DNA of 58,496 nucleotides, from assembly GCA_902767135.1 (NCBI GenBank), contig CACXGE010000157.1:1-58496 (forward strand), read 5' to 3'. The notes beneath the pieces are model-generated. The model searched no databases. It saw only the letters and a program-made list of their open reading frames with translations, and was not told the DNA's origin. This document shows positions 45,822 to 55,600 of this stretch, piece by piece. The translations under genes and the position numbers were made by a program. Every line of letters begins with the position of its first letter. The first letter of the stretch is position 1. The DNA is from an uncultured Lachnospiraceae bacterium (GTDB taxonomy: Bacteria > Bacillota > Clostridia > Lachnospirales > Lachnospiraceae).

Positions 45822-46847
45822 TCACATATTTTTTAACACTTGATAAGTTTTTTTTGCTATATTATATATTTTTTCCTGACACTCCACTGCACCCAACTCG
45901 TAAGCAACTCTGGGCATCCCATATACCACGCAACTGGAGGCATCCTGTCCTATCGTTTTCGCTCCTGCCTGCCGCATTGCCAGCAGACCCTTTGCTCCAT
46001 CACCGCCCATTCCGGTTAAGATAATGCCCAATGCATTTTTTCCCACCACATTTGCCACGGAATGAAACAACACATCCACCGACGGGCAATGCCCATTGAC
46101 TTTTGGACCCTTTTTTATCACTACCTGATACTGACTGTTTACCTTTACCACTTCCATGTGGGCATCCCCACCCGGCGCTAAAAAGGCGGTTCCTGGTGTG
46201 ATTACATCTCCTGTTTTCGCCTCTTTCACTTCTATTTTACATTGCTGGTCCAGACGGTTTGCATACATTTTTGTAAACCCTTGAGGCATATGTTGTACAA
46301 TCACGATTCCTGGAATGTTGGTATCAAACTCCTTTAATACCTCCGCAATAGCTTCTGTCCCCCCCGTGGAGGCGCCAATGGCAACCACTAGATTTTTGTT
46401 TGCCACATTCTTAGAATCCACACATTTCTGGGATGTTGCCTTTAACTGTCTACGCATCAGCTTGGCGTTGGCAGCTATCTTTATCTTTCCCGGCAATTCC
46501 TGCTGTACAAATTCCTTTATGCTCTGTGCATTACTGCTGATAGGTTTTGCAACAAAATCAACTGCTCCTGCATGCATAGCATCAAATACCTTATCGCTTA
46601 ACACACTGATTACAATCACAGGGATTGGATACTGAGGCATCAATTTTCTCAAAAATTCCAACCCATTCATCCGTGGTAATTCAATATCCAATGTCATAAC
46701 ATCCGGTTCATATTCTATTATCTTATCTCTGGCCTCAAAGGGGTCCCGTGCAGTGGCTACCACCTCAATGGTAGGATCCTTATTCAAATTGTCCACCAGC
46801 AGTTTTTGGAACACCAATGAATCCTCAACCACCAAAACTTTTATCAT
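45822..46847 (-). CDS. cheB: CheB protein-glutamate methylesterase
   Basis: 341 residues. A receiver with Asp54 (TLDIELPRMNG) is followed by a methylesterase domain with catalytic Ser160 (IGASTGGTEAI), His186 (QHMPQGFT) and Asp283 (GMGGDGAKG). It removes methyl groups from receptor glutamates and is activated by CheA. Its ATG overlaps the cheR stop, pairing the two adaptation enzymes. Confidence 0.97.
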   Translation of the reverse strand: MIKVLVVEDSLVFQKLLVDNLNKDPTIEVVATARDPFEARDKIIEYEPDVMTLDIELPRMNGLEFLRKLMPQYPIPVIVISVLSDKVFDAMHAGAVDFVAKPISSNAQSIKEFVQQELPGKIKIAANAKLMRRQLKATSQKCVDSKNVANKNLVVAIGASTGGTEAIAEVLKEFDTNIPGIVIVQHMPQGFTKMYANRLDQQCKIEVKEAKTGDVITPGTAFLAPGGDAHMEVVKVNSQYQVVIKKGPKVNGHCPSVDVLFHSVANVVGKNALGIILTGMGGDGAKGLLAMRQAGAKTIGQDASSCVVYGMPRVAYELGAVECQEKIYNIAKKTYQVLKNM

Positions 46848-47665
46848 ACCTTTTCCCTCTCCGGTTTGCGAAAGATGGATGGTTGAATCATTTCTAATGA
46901 ACTTCCATCCCGATCCAAAGTTTCTGTTCTCCCGATAAACAGATATCCCCCCGGTTCTAACACATCATTTATCTTTTTTAGCAACTCCTTCTTTGTATTT
47001 CCATCAAAGTATATCATAACATTTCTCATAAAAATGATATGCATCTTTCTTCGGAAAGGGAAGGGTTCCATCAGATTAAACTGCCGAAATATAACTTCTT
47101 CCTTTATCTCTCGGGTCATTTCATAAAATTCACCATTGACATCTGTTTTCATAAATCTTCTCTTCCAGGTAAGGGGAATCTTTTCCACCTGTTCTGCCTG
47201 ATACACTCCATGGACTGCATGCTGTAATACCTCTGTGGAAACATCCGTTGCCAATACTTTCGTATCCCACTTACTATGCTCTAAACCAAAAAAATCCACC
47301 ATAATCATTGCCAGGGTATAAGCTTCTTCTCCAGTAGAGGCTGCCCCACACCAAATCGCCAAATCTTTGGTCTTTTCCTCTTTTTTTTTCAGGTATGGAA
47401 GAACCACTTGTTTTAAATAATCAAAGTGTTCCGCTTCCCTCATAAAATAGGTGTGGTTGGTAGTCAGCATATTCACCAGCTCTTTTTCCAGTCTTCCCGT
47501 GATGTCCGTTTCCACAGCATTCATATAATCGCTATAATTTCGAAATCCATTTTTCCTTAAATAATTTTCCAACCTGCCATTGACAATCTCAAGTTTTTTA
47601 CTCATATCAATTCCATACTTATTTTTCAAAAAAACATGGATTCTTTTAAATTCCTCTTGTGTCAC
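46844..47665 (-). CDS. cheR: CheR protein-glutamate methyltransferase
   Basis: 273 residues with a GTG start at 47665 (GGGGAG 6 nt upstream). The small N-terminal domain contains MLTTNHTYFMREAEHF; the SAM-binding domain has AIWCGAASTGEEAYTLAM and MRNVMIYFD. It methylates receptor glutamates for adaptation. No TPR or other extension is present. Confidence 0.96.
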   Translation of the reverse strand: MTQEEFKRIHVFLKNKYGIDMSKKLEIVNGRLENYLRKNGFRNYSDYMNAVETDITGRLEKELVNMLTTNHTYFMREAEHFDYLKQVVLPYLKKKEEKTKDLAIWCGAASTGEEAYTLAMIMVDFFGLEHSKWDTKVLATDVSTEVLQHAVHGVYQAEQVEKIPLTWKRRFMKTDVNGEFYEMTREIKEEVIFRQFNLMEPFPFRRKMHIIFMRNVMIYFDGNTKKELLKKINDVLEPGGYLFIGRTETLDRDGSSLEMIQPSIFRKPEREKV

Positions 47666-47690
47666 ATCTTTCTCCCCTTCTCAAATCAGT

Positions 47691-48740
47691 TTACTTTTTC
47701 AACTGCCTTACAATCTTTTGAAACACCTGAAACACTACTGGATTATAGCGTTTTCCCACATCCTTTTCCATAATCTCCATAGCATCCTTAAATCTGTCAG
47801 GATTGTGATAAAGAGCATCATAATCATTAATGATATGTACGATCTGAGCTGAAATGGGAATCTGTTCTCCACTTACACGGTTTGGATATCCTGAGCCATC
47901 CCAGTTTTCATGGTGATATTTTGCAATCTCTGCTGCCATGGTAACAAAATCATTGTACTTACTGTTTTTCTTGATATCTAACAAAATATTCGCTCCAATG
48001 GTTGTATGATTTTTCATAATCTCAAATTCCGCATCTGTCATGGAACCAAAGTGGCTGAGGATTTCTGCGGAAACTGCAACATAGCCTAAATCGCACAAAT
48101 CAGAGGCCAATCCAATGGTATCTAAATCCCTGTCGGAAATCACGTCCCCATACTCATTGGTAAGCTGTAATGCCTCTGCTAAAGTTCTGCAATTTGCTTC
48201 CTTTCGCTCTATCGCTTCTGCATCATACTGAACCCCTTCCTTTACCACCCGCAATAGTGCATACAGAACATTTTTCTTTTCACTGTCCATTTGATGCATC
48301 TGCTCACTGACGGAAGTCTGTAATTTTTGATTCATTTCCTGTAATTTACGTTTTGTTTCAAACACACTTAAATGAACCTTAATTCTTGCTCTGACCACCT
48401 CCGGGATAAAAGGTTTGGTAATATAGTCCTCTCCTTGTAATTCAAAGCCTTTTACCACATCTTCCGGGGAATCAAAAGCGGAAATAAAAATCAGCGGAAT
48501 GTCCCTGGTATTTGGATTTTGTTTAATCCTTTTACACAACTCATATCCATCCATTTCCGGCATTGCAATATCCGTAATAATCAGTTGTATCGGAAATATT
48601 TCCACAACCTTTAAAGCCTGTTCTCCATTCTCTGTTAATACCGGCATATACCCCATATCTTTAATAATATCTCTTAAGGTAAATCGATTCACTTCCACAT
48701 CGTCTACAACTAAAATTTTTACTTTGTCTGTATCACCCAT
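47691..48740 (-). CDS. Response regulator with degenerate HD-GYP-like domain
   Basis: 349 residues. A receiver with phospho-Asp57 (IITDIAMPEMDG) and Lys109, then a coiled coil (about 125-160), then an HD-GYP-like domain (about 165-345). The GYP segment HHENWDGSGYP (276-286) is intact. The HD position reads Cys-Asp-Leu-Gly-Tyr (216-220) instead of His-Asp-x-Gly-Lys, so one metal ligand and the lysine are lost and phosphodiesterase activity on c-di-GMP is doubtful. It may bind ligands without cleaving. The gene overlaps the upstream kinase gene by 8 nt, indicating a cognate pair. Confidence 0.85.
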   Translation of the reverse strand: MGDTDKVKILVVDDVEVNRFTLRDIIKDMGYMPVLTENGEQALKVVEIFPIQLIITDIAMPEMDGYELCKRIKQNPNTRDIPLIFISAFDSPEDVVKGFELQGEDYITKPFIPEVVRARIKVHLSVFETKRKLQEMNQKLQTSVSEQMHQMDSEKKNVLYALLRVVKEGVQYDAEAIERKEANCRTLAEALQLTNEYGDVISDRDLDTIGLASDLCDLGYVAVSAEILSHFGSMTDAEFEIMKNHTTIGANILLDIKKNSKYNDFVTMAAEIAKYHHENWDGSGYPNRVSGEQIPISAQIVHIINDYDALYHNPDRFKDAMEIMEKDVGKRYNPVVFQVFQKIVRQLKK

Positions 48741-50172
48741 TGGAATCTCCTCCTGTCAAGCCGTTTTGTAAGCTTTCAAAAGACTGTATCGCTTTTTCGT
48801 AATTTTCTTTTTGTACCGCCATTTTTAATCGCAATCCTGCAGTCTTTATCTCCTTTGGTGCCTCTTCAATTAACTGTCTCACTGTCTCTGTGAACATCTC
48901 CGCCTTTTCCCAGTTTTCCATTTCAATACAGAGGATTAGTTTAGATAATTTTTTCTTTAATTCCTCCAAATTTGCAGGTGTACCATATTTCCAGATATCC
49001 TCTGAATTCTCCTCCTGATTTAAAAACTGTAGTTTCTGGAACATTTCATCTGCATCCACATATTCAGTTTTCTCTGTGCTAACCCCTTCCGGCAATTCCA
49101 CCCATATTCTAAAGGAAAAATTACTTCCCTTTCCCGGCTCGCTGCTTAATTGGACCCCACCGCCCATCAATTCTGCCAACTGCTTGCTGATATTTAAGCC
49201 AAGACCCGTTCCTCCGTATTTTCTGCTAATGGATGCATCGACCTGGGTAAAGCTTTGAAACAGCTTATCCTGTTCCGCCTTACTGATACCGATTCCGGTA
49301 TCCATGACCATAAAAAACAACTCTATTTTATTATCCTTCTGAGCCGTCTTCAACACTTGCAAAGTGATACGTCCCACTGAAGTAAACTTACAGGCGTTGG
49401 ATAAAAAATTATTTAAAATCTGTCCAATGCGAAGTTCGTCGCCAATGATTCTCTCCGGCACATCCGGTGAGATATTCACAACAAAATCAAGCCCTTTTTC
49501 AATGATTTTGTTAGAATGATTTGCTTTGATGAAATCAATCATATTCCGAAAATCAAACTCTAAATTTTCCAAGGTGAATTTTCCAGCATCCAGTTTTGAA
49601 AAATCCAAGATGTTATTGATAATTGCATGGGAGTTCTTGCACCCTTGTTGAATCAAATCCAAAAGTCTTAGCTTCTTCTCATCGGTTTCCATCTCCTGTA
49701 ATACCTTGGCATTACCCGAAATACCATTTACAGGAGTCCGTAACTCATGAGTTACATTTGCCACAAATTCAGACTTCGTTTTTGCCAAAACTTCCATCTC
49801 ATCTTTCAGCTGGGCTACGCTTTTTTCCAAAAAATTCTTTTGGGTTGCATCATAACCCATAAAAACATATTGGTCTCCCACTTTTACATTGTTAATATTC
49901 ATCATGGCAGGGAAGCAGGTCTGATTTCCACGGTAAATCATCACTTCCTGCACTTCATTCCCAGTTTCCACCAAGAACTTTAAATCCTGTGTCTCCTGGG
50001 AATACTCCACCACTGAGGGCAATACCTGACAGATATTTATGTCAGAGAAATCTTCAATTTCTAATCCCCGCCTTGCTGCCCGGTTCCCATAATCAATCAT
50101 ACCGTTTCGATTGACGATAAATACAATTTCACCCGCATTTTCCAAAAAATACGATGCCGCTACCTCATGCAT
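48733..50172 (-). CDS. Cytoplasmic PAS-containing histidine kinase
   Basis: 479 residues, no TM segment. A PAS-like domain (about 5-115), HisKA with His142 (THELRTPVNG) and HATPase_c with NACKFTSVG, DTGIGIS and GGTGLGLNIS. A roughly 85-residue helical C-terminal region (LEMENWEKA-like, about 390-475) lacks receiver signatures. Overlap with the following response regulator suggests it phosphorylates it. First gene of the chemosensory operon, preceded by a long leader. Ribosome site GAGGGAAC. Confidence 0.9.
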   Translation of the reverse strand: MHEVAASYFLENAGEIVFIVNRNGMIDYGNRAARRGLEIEDFSDINICQVLPSVVEYSQETQDLKFLVETGNEVQEVMIYRGNQTCFPAMMNINNVKVGDQYVFMGYDATQKNFLEKSVAQLKDEMEVLAKTKSEFVANVTHELRTPVNGISGNAKVLQEMETDEKKLRLLDLIQQGCKNSHAIINNILDFSKLDAGKFTLENLEFDFRNMIDFIKANHSNKIIEKGLDFVVNISPDVPERIIGDELRIGQILNNFLSNACKFTSVGRITLQVLKTAQKDNKIELFFMVMDTGIGISKAEQDKLFQSFTQVDASISRKYGGTGLGLNISKQLAELMGGGVQLSSEPGKGSNFSFRIWVELPEGVSTEKTEYVDADEMFQKLQFLNQEENSEDIWKYGTPANLEELKKKLSKLILCIEMENWEKAEMFTETVRQLIEEAPKEIKTAGLRLKMAVQKENYEKAIQSFESLQNGLTGGDSNG

Positions 50173-50206
50173 TTTGTTCCCTCACTTTCTGCTGTACACT
50201 AACGAA

Positions 50207-50244
50207 AAGAGACATAAAACCTTGAATAAAGTTTTATGCCTCTT
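50207..50244 (-). terminator. Hairpin in the leader of the chemosensory operon
   Basis: A 14-bp stem (AAGAGGCATAAAAC with GTTTTATGTCTCTT, one G-U pair, 10-nt loop) followed by TTTTCG. It lies downstream of the promoter at 50405-50433 and upstream of the kinase start, so it could attenuate the operon. A competing 6-bp pairing (TTTATG, just 5', with CATAAA in the first arm) is possible. Confidence 0.5.
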
Positions 50245-50404
50245 ATCATAAACACATGATTCCCTTTTAGATATTTTGCTGTACCCAATAACTAAATTTC
50301 CACTGCTGTCTGTGTTTCTCTTCATTCAAAGAATTATACCCTTTTTGTCGCCAAAAACCTTTCCATTCCCCTTGAAAACGTTTCCAGCCTGCTTATCTTA
50401 TAAT

Positions 50405-50433
50405 AAGATACCATATTCAGCAACAATTGTCAA
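50405..50433 (-). promoter_or_regulatory. Sigma-A promoter of the chemosensory operon
   Basis: TTGACA (50428-50433), 17-nt spacer, TATCTT (50405-50410). The region 50173-50483 holds this promoter, a roughly 225-nt leader with the hairpin at 50207-50244 and an isolated TATAAT (50333-50338) without a good -35. A weak 5-bp stem with GATTTTT (50445-50470) may end the pilin transcript. Confidence 0.65.
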
Positions 50434-50483
50434 TTTTTGTTTGTGAAAAATCACCAATAATTTACTTGGTATGCGCCCCCCTC

Positions 50484-52616
50484 CTAGGCGGCTTCTTCTT
50501 TTTTGTTGTCACGGGATTTGTGGAATAGTACAATACCCAGTATCATCACACCACAGCCAATCAAAGTCAATAAAAATCCTCCGGCACCACCGGTTTTGGG
50601 AAGGGTGAAGCCTTTGGAGTTTTTGATGTTGACAATCAAATTGTCTTGTGCTGCTCCACCATCTACTTTCATACTATGTGTTATGGTAGTAGTAGCTGTT
50701 CCTTTTTTGTCATATATCAATGGTGCCGGAGTATTTAGTGCCCATGAAGTACTAGATGTAGATTCTATTTCGAGCTTAACCGGCTTTGATAGAAGGTTAT
50801 AACCTGTAGCAGTCTCAGTTTCTACAAGATAATAAGTTCCTGCAGACAAACCAGCTATACTTGCCTGACCCGACGAATTCGTTGCTATTACTGTTGGATT
50901 TACTTTTCTCCACTTTACACCAGGTGTATTGTCCAATCCCAATGCTTTTGCATCGTCACCCGCTACAGTTCCATTGCTATCATCCCGTACATACAAATCA
51001 AATTTTACATCTTTAAGTGTTGTGATACCATCCGCTCCTGTCTTTTTAATATCTAGTTGAAAACAGTGTACTACTGTCTCATCTTCAATTTTATACTCTG
51101 AATTGGGATCCGATGGCTTTGTGGTTGGGTTTGGATTCCCATCATCTTGGTCTTCCGGCAAAATTTTGTCTTCATAAATCAAATCTACTCTGTTTACGTT
51201 TCCAGCCTCTGTTGAAACTGCAGCGTTCTGCACGATTGCTTCATATCGAAGTCTAATCTTAGAACCTGTGCTATTAGATACCGCTGTACGCCCACCAGAA
51301 GTCAGTTCTAACTCAAATCCGTCACCATTAACTGTGGCTTTGTAATGCGTACTTTCTGTCAGTGGACTATAACTAGTTCCACCATCTGTACTATATTCCA
51401 CACGAACCATAGAATCATATTTAATCCCACTGGGTGTATCTTTTATTTTAAATTCTTTTAAAGAAGCCACATTGCTAGGTACATCAACCATCACCTGATA
51501 TGTCACAGTATCCCCAATGCTATAATTGGCATCATCCACCCAGTTGCCTGGTGTACCTACATCCCCACCTTTTTTCAGCACTTTCTTTTCTACGTCTGGC
51601 TTTTCATTCTTAACAGTAATATGTGGTTCTGTTTTAATCTCATTATCAGAAGTGTCAAGTATTTTTCCATTAGTGTCAACCTTAAACGGATAAGACTTTG
51701 ACCCATCCATAATATATCCATAATTGTTACCTACACCGACTTCGACAAATCGATAAGTACCTGGTGCAAGATTATTTACTTCAATCAAGCCTCCACTTTG
51801 AGTTGTAAGCACATGATCAATACCTTCAACAGTTGCACCAATTGCAGTACCATTTGCATCTTCATCTACGGTTTTGTACTCCCCCGGTGTAGCAGTCTCT
51901 ACCTGCAAAACAAAATGTGCACCCTCCAAAGCTATAGTACCAGTCGTATCTGTTTTCTTCAACTTCACTCCAGCCACTGTGGTCTTATTCTTAGGATACA
52001 CATGTACATCATAATTCCACCCATCTCCAGTAGGCTTTGTCATGGGTATAGATACCAAGAATGGGGGCTCTTTCTTCGTAACCTTAGCCGGTGCACCGGT
52101 CTCAACTACCAGATAAATACCTACAGGTAAATCAGAAAACGTTAAAACACCGCTAGCAGTAGTCTTTTCCGTTTCCCTCAGAGTCACCTTCCCTGTACCG
52201 GCTCCTGTTTTTGCTGTATAGGTGTCCGTTGCACTGTTATAAGTGTAGTAGTCCGTCGTATTTAACGTTATAGTATTACTACTTGAATAATATGCTTTAA
52301 TCTCCTCAGCAGTATCATAGTCATTTAACACATACAGTGTAAATCCAACACCATCTAAAGCTGTCGCCCCGACCGGTACGGTCTGCCCTGCCTCACCATT
52401 TCCTTCCTCTCCGTCTGTATTATTGTACTCATACTTATGGATGGTAATACTACCTGTTTTCGTGGTATCAATCACAGGACTAGCCGCCCACACCATCTCC
52501 CCTTCTCCCAAAACCATACTTAGGCAGCATACCAGGCCAACCAGCAGTGCTGTCATTCGGCTAAGAATCTGCTTTTGTGTGTTTCTTTTGTCTTGCTGTT
52601 TTTGTAATTTTCGCAT
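50484..52616 (-). CDS. Isopeptide-forming pilin backbone (LPKTG)
   Basis: 710 residues. Signal peptide with cleavage after about Ala45 (WAA), then an N-terminal pilin domain containing the YPKN pilin motif (207-210), whose lysine is the usual sortase linkage site. Cna_B-type/SpaA-like domains follow at about 215-335, 345-480 and 515-665, with an E-box-like VETETATGYNLL near 598-609. LPKTG is at 672-676, then a TM and a short charged tail. It matches SpaA-type major pilins, polymerised by a class C sortase. It starts 20 nt after the upstream adhesin gene stop, so the two form one transcript. Confidence 0.92.
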   Translation of the reverse strand: MRKLQKQQDKRNTQKQILSRMTALLVGLVCCLSMVLGEGEMVWAASPVIDTTKTGSITIHKYEYNNTDGEEGNGEAGQTVPVGATALDGVGFTLYVLNDYDTAEEIKAYYSSSNTITLNTTDYYTYNSATDTYTAKTGAGTGKVTLRETEKTTASGVLTFSDLPVGIYLVVETGAPAKVTKKEPPFLVSIPMTKPTGDGWNYDVHVYPKNKTTVAGVKLKKTDTTGTIALEGAHFVLQVETATPGEYKTVDEDANGTAIGATVEGIDHVLTTQSGGLIEVNNLAPGTYRFVEVGVGNNYGYIMDGSKSYPFKVDTNGKILDTSDNEIKTEPHITVKNEKPDVEKKVLKKGGDVGTPGNWVDDANYSIGDTVTYQVMVDVPSNVASLKEFKIKDTPSGIKYDSMVRVEYSTDGGTSYSPLTESTHYKATVNGDGFELELTSGGRTAVSNSTGSKIRLRYEAIVQNAAVSTEAGNVNRVDLIYEDKILPEDQDDGNPNPTTKPSDPNSEYKIEDETVVHCFQLDIKKTGADGITTLKDVKFDLYVRDDSNGTVAGDDAKALGLDNTPGVKWRKVNPTVIATNSSGQASIAGLSAGTYYLVETETATGYNLLSKPVKLEIESTSSTSWALNTPAPLIYDKKGTATTTITHSMKVDGGAAQDNLIVNIKNSKGFTLPKTGGAGGFLLTLIGCGVMILGIVLFHKSRDNKKEEAA

Positions 52617-52636
52617 ACTTTCATCCTTCCTTTCTA

Positions 52637-55600
52637 TTAGATAATCACATCTATCTCTTTCTTTTCCTTTGTTTTTGTCTTGTCTTTGGTTGTCACTGTT
52701 TTATTTGTATCGTCAGGAAGTCTTTCCTGGGTTACCCTTGGGGATACTGTTTTCCTATCATTTCTCTTAGTCTGAGGAATCCCTTGGTTTCCTGTTTTCT
52801 TTTTCTTTTGGCTGTTGTTTTCTGTTTGCCTACGCTTATTTTTATTCTTGGTCGGTATTGGTTTGCCATACTCCTTGTGGGAAGCTTTTCTGGTTCTTGT
52901 TTTTCCAGTCCCTTCTGTGGGTCTAGGACCCTTTACAGAGTGTTCTTCCCCTTTTAATTCCTCATCAAAGCCTAAATCAAAGGTAAAGCCTTCCGCTGTT
53001 TTTACTTTTCTGAAAGCACCTTTTGCCTCCGGGTGATACATATTCCACAGATAATACCCTTCTCCTAAAGCTACCAGAAGGATGCCCAGGCCTATGACAA
53101 TCCACCGGGTTCTGCTTCCGGTCATAGGCAGATCGGTGACGCCTTGGTTGTTGATGGTGAGGGCTAGGGTATCTTTATTCGTACCAGTTATGTAGACCTG
53201 CTTTCCATCTGCTGTACACACACCGCCTTGGGAAATCACAATTTTGATTGGGTTTGCCAAAAGGCTGTGACCTGCTGCTGTCTTTTTCTCTGTCAAACGG
53301 TAGGTTCCATCGGGGAGATTCAAAAAGCTGTAGGTTCCTACATTCCCTGTGGTTCCCTCCATCTTTCCTGTATTTCCATTAAAAGTGGCATCAAATATAA
53401 CAGATTCTCCACTTCCCGACTGGATACGCTGTAAAAGAAACTCCACTCCCTCTAACTTCACATTATTGTCTTTCCCTGACACCTTAGTAATTTCCAAGGT
53501 AGTCAGTGGGTTGTAGGTGTTGGTAAGGTGATAGCAGTCTTTTGAAGGCGTATCTGTCACCTTTGCTCCCCCGGATGGGGTAAAGCCGGTGGAGGTTTCA
53601 TTATAGGATACCACTCCGTCGACTTCTTTATATTTTACATCGGTGGTTGTATTGGCTCCGTCCTTGGCATATAAGTTTCTATCGTAGTTCATAGAGGTTT
53701 CTATGATACGGTATTCGTATTCTCTTCGGAATCCTTGAGAGGATTTCCCATACTTAGGTAATCCTTTGATTGCAAACTTCCAGTCACCTTTATTTTCTAA
53801 TTCTATCCGATAAGTGACCCTATTTGCCGTCACCCAAGTAGCATACTGAGTGGGTGTCTCAGCTTTTATCTGTAATGAGATGGGTGTTTTAATCAAAGCT
53901 GTTTCATCTTCATTTACATCAGAAAATTGGAATTCCTCAGTAGTGTCAGTAGTTTTATCCCTTACCTTCAACCGTTTTTGCAATTTTACGCTAACGCTCT
54001 CAGGCTTTGGAATAGCGGTAGGGGAAATCACCTGTTCATCTCCAACTTCCCACGTTTTCTCCCCGGAAAGATCCTCATCCTCTGTCACTGGGTTAATATC
54101 ATTGATGATAATGATGTCATTATCACTGGCGGTAACATTGCCGCCAGAATCCTTCACATCGGCCACTATGACCCCGGAATACGACTGGGTAGCTTCGTCA
54201 TATCCATTATAATCTATGGTACTTCCGTTTTTCTTTCCAATCCCTTCCACTATAAAATCTTTTCCATCCAGGCCGGAAGTATATACCTCACCACTGACAG
54301 TTTCTTTCTTAATCTCTGATACGGTATACTCCGTCCCTGCCGGAATTCCCGCAATTGTAACCACGTCCTTCGCTGTCTCTACAAACATTTCTTTACATAC
54401 CACGATACTTTGGGTAGTATCGAAACCAGTATCACTGTTGATTAGTCCCGCTATATTTGTAAATGTAATCTTTACCCAGTAAGGTAGCGTTGCATCCAAC
54501 AATGCCTCTTGGTCTACAAAGGTAGCGCTTGTATCATTCTTTAGCTGTTTTTTTACCTTCAACGTCCCGGTTTTCACCTTATTGGTGTACTTCACATTCA
54601 TGTCATAGAAGTAATTGGAACTGTTATTGCCGGTATAGGAACTGAACAGCATGGTTTGGTCAGCAGGGGTTGCTGCCGGGGTAGGGGTAGGAGCAGAACC
54701 ACCCGCTGTAGGGGTAGGAGCTCTTCGTCCGTCATCCACCAGGGTTCCCTTTCCTGTCACAGCCGGAGTTGGAGTAACATTCCCACTGCTAATCCCCCCT
54801 TCAATAATTTCCCAGGACACATCAAACACATTGGTATCACAAAGCTCATTGAGATAAATATAACTGTGCTTTCGAAACTGGTCCGAAAATCTCGCCTGCT
54901 CTCCATTCTTTAAATAGAGAACTCCTTGGTCGATGTATTTTTCCTCCTTGCCTAAGGTGTACTTGGCACCGTTGATGGGCATTAACTGCTGGGATGCAGC
55001 TGAGCCGTAATCCTTGATTTGATCCTGGGGTTTTTCGAAACCTCCGGCAGAACCATACTGTGGAGGAGCGTAAATGGAGATATTATCCAAATACACGATA
55101 TTGCTGCCCCAGAAGGCAAACTGAAAGCCTACAACATTGCCATAATCAAAGGTCGTTCCTATCTTCTGCTCTAATTTTCCTATCATAATTCTTCTGGTAC
55201 TCCAGGACTTGGAAGTCATAAAGCCACCAGTGCCAGTGTAGGAGTTGCCATCCGAAGTCCAGGCACCAATTCTATTGCCATTCCCGTCAATCAACGCTAT
55301 ATAAGCCGCCGCATTGCTGGATTTGTCCAAATAGGTATCAAACTGAACATACCCGCCTGTCTGTATTCTTGCAGCGGCATCGTGACACTTGCTTAGCTTT
55401 GTAGGTAGACCGTTATTTTTGATGTATATAGATCTGGCATCTGTTACACCTTGCCCCTCTGTAGCTTTTTTCTCACCATCGCATTGATATTTTAATACAC
55501 ATTTCCTGGTATCACTCTCTGCATATCCTGTAGTCATTGTCTGATATGTAGCTTTGCCCCCAGGATCCTTGGTTATTACCGGAGTAGGGTCACAATCGAT

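Noticed and set aside
50173..50483. c-di-GMP riboswitch in the chemosensory leader
   Set aside because: I looked for GEMM-I and c-di-GMP-II hallmarks and found none of their conserved cores.
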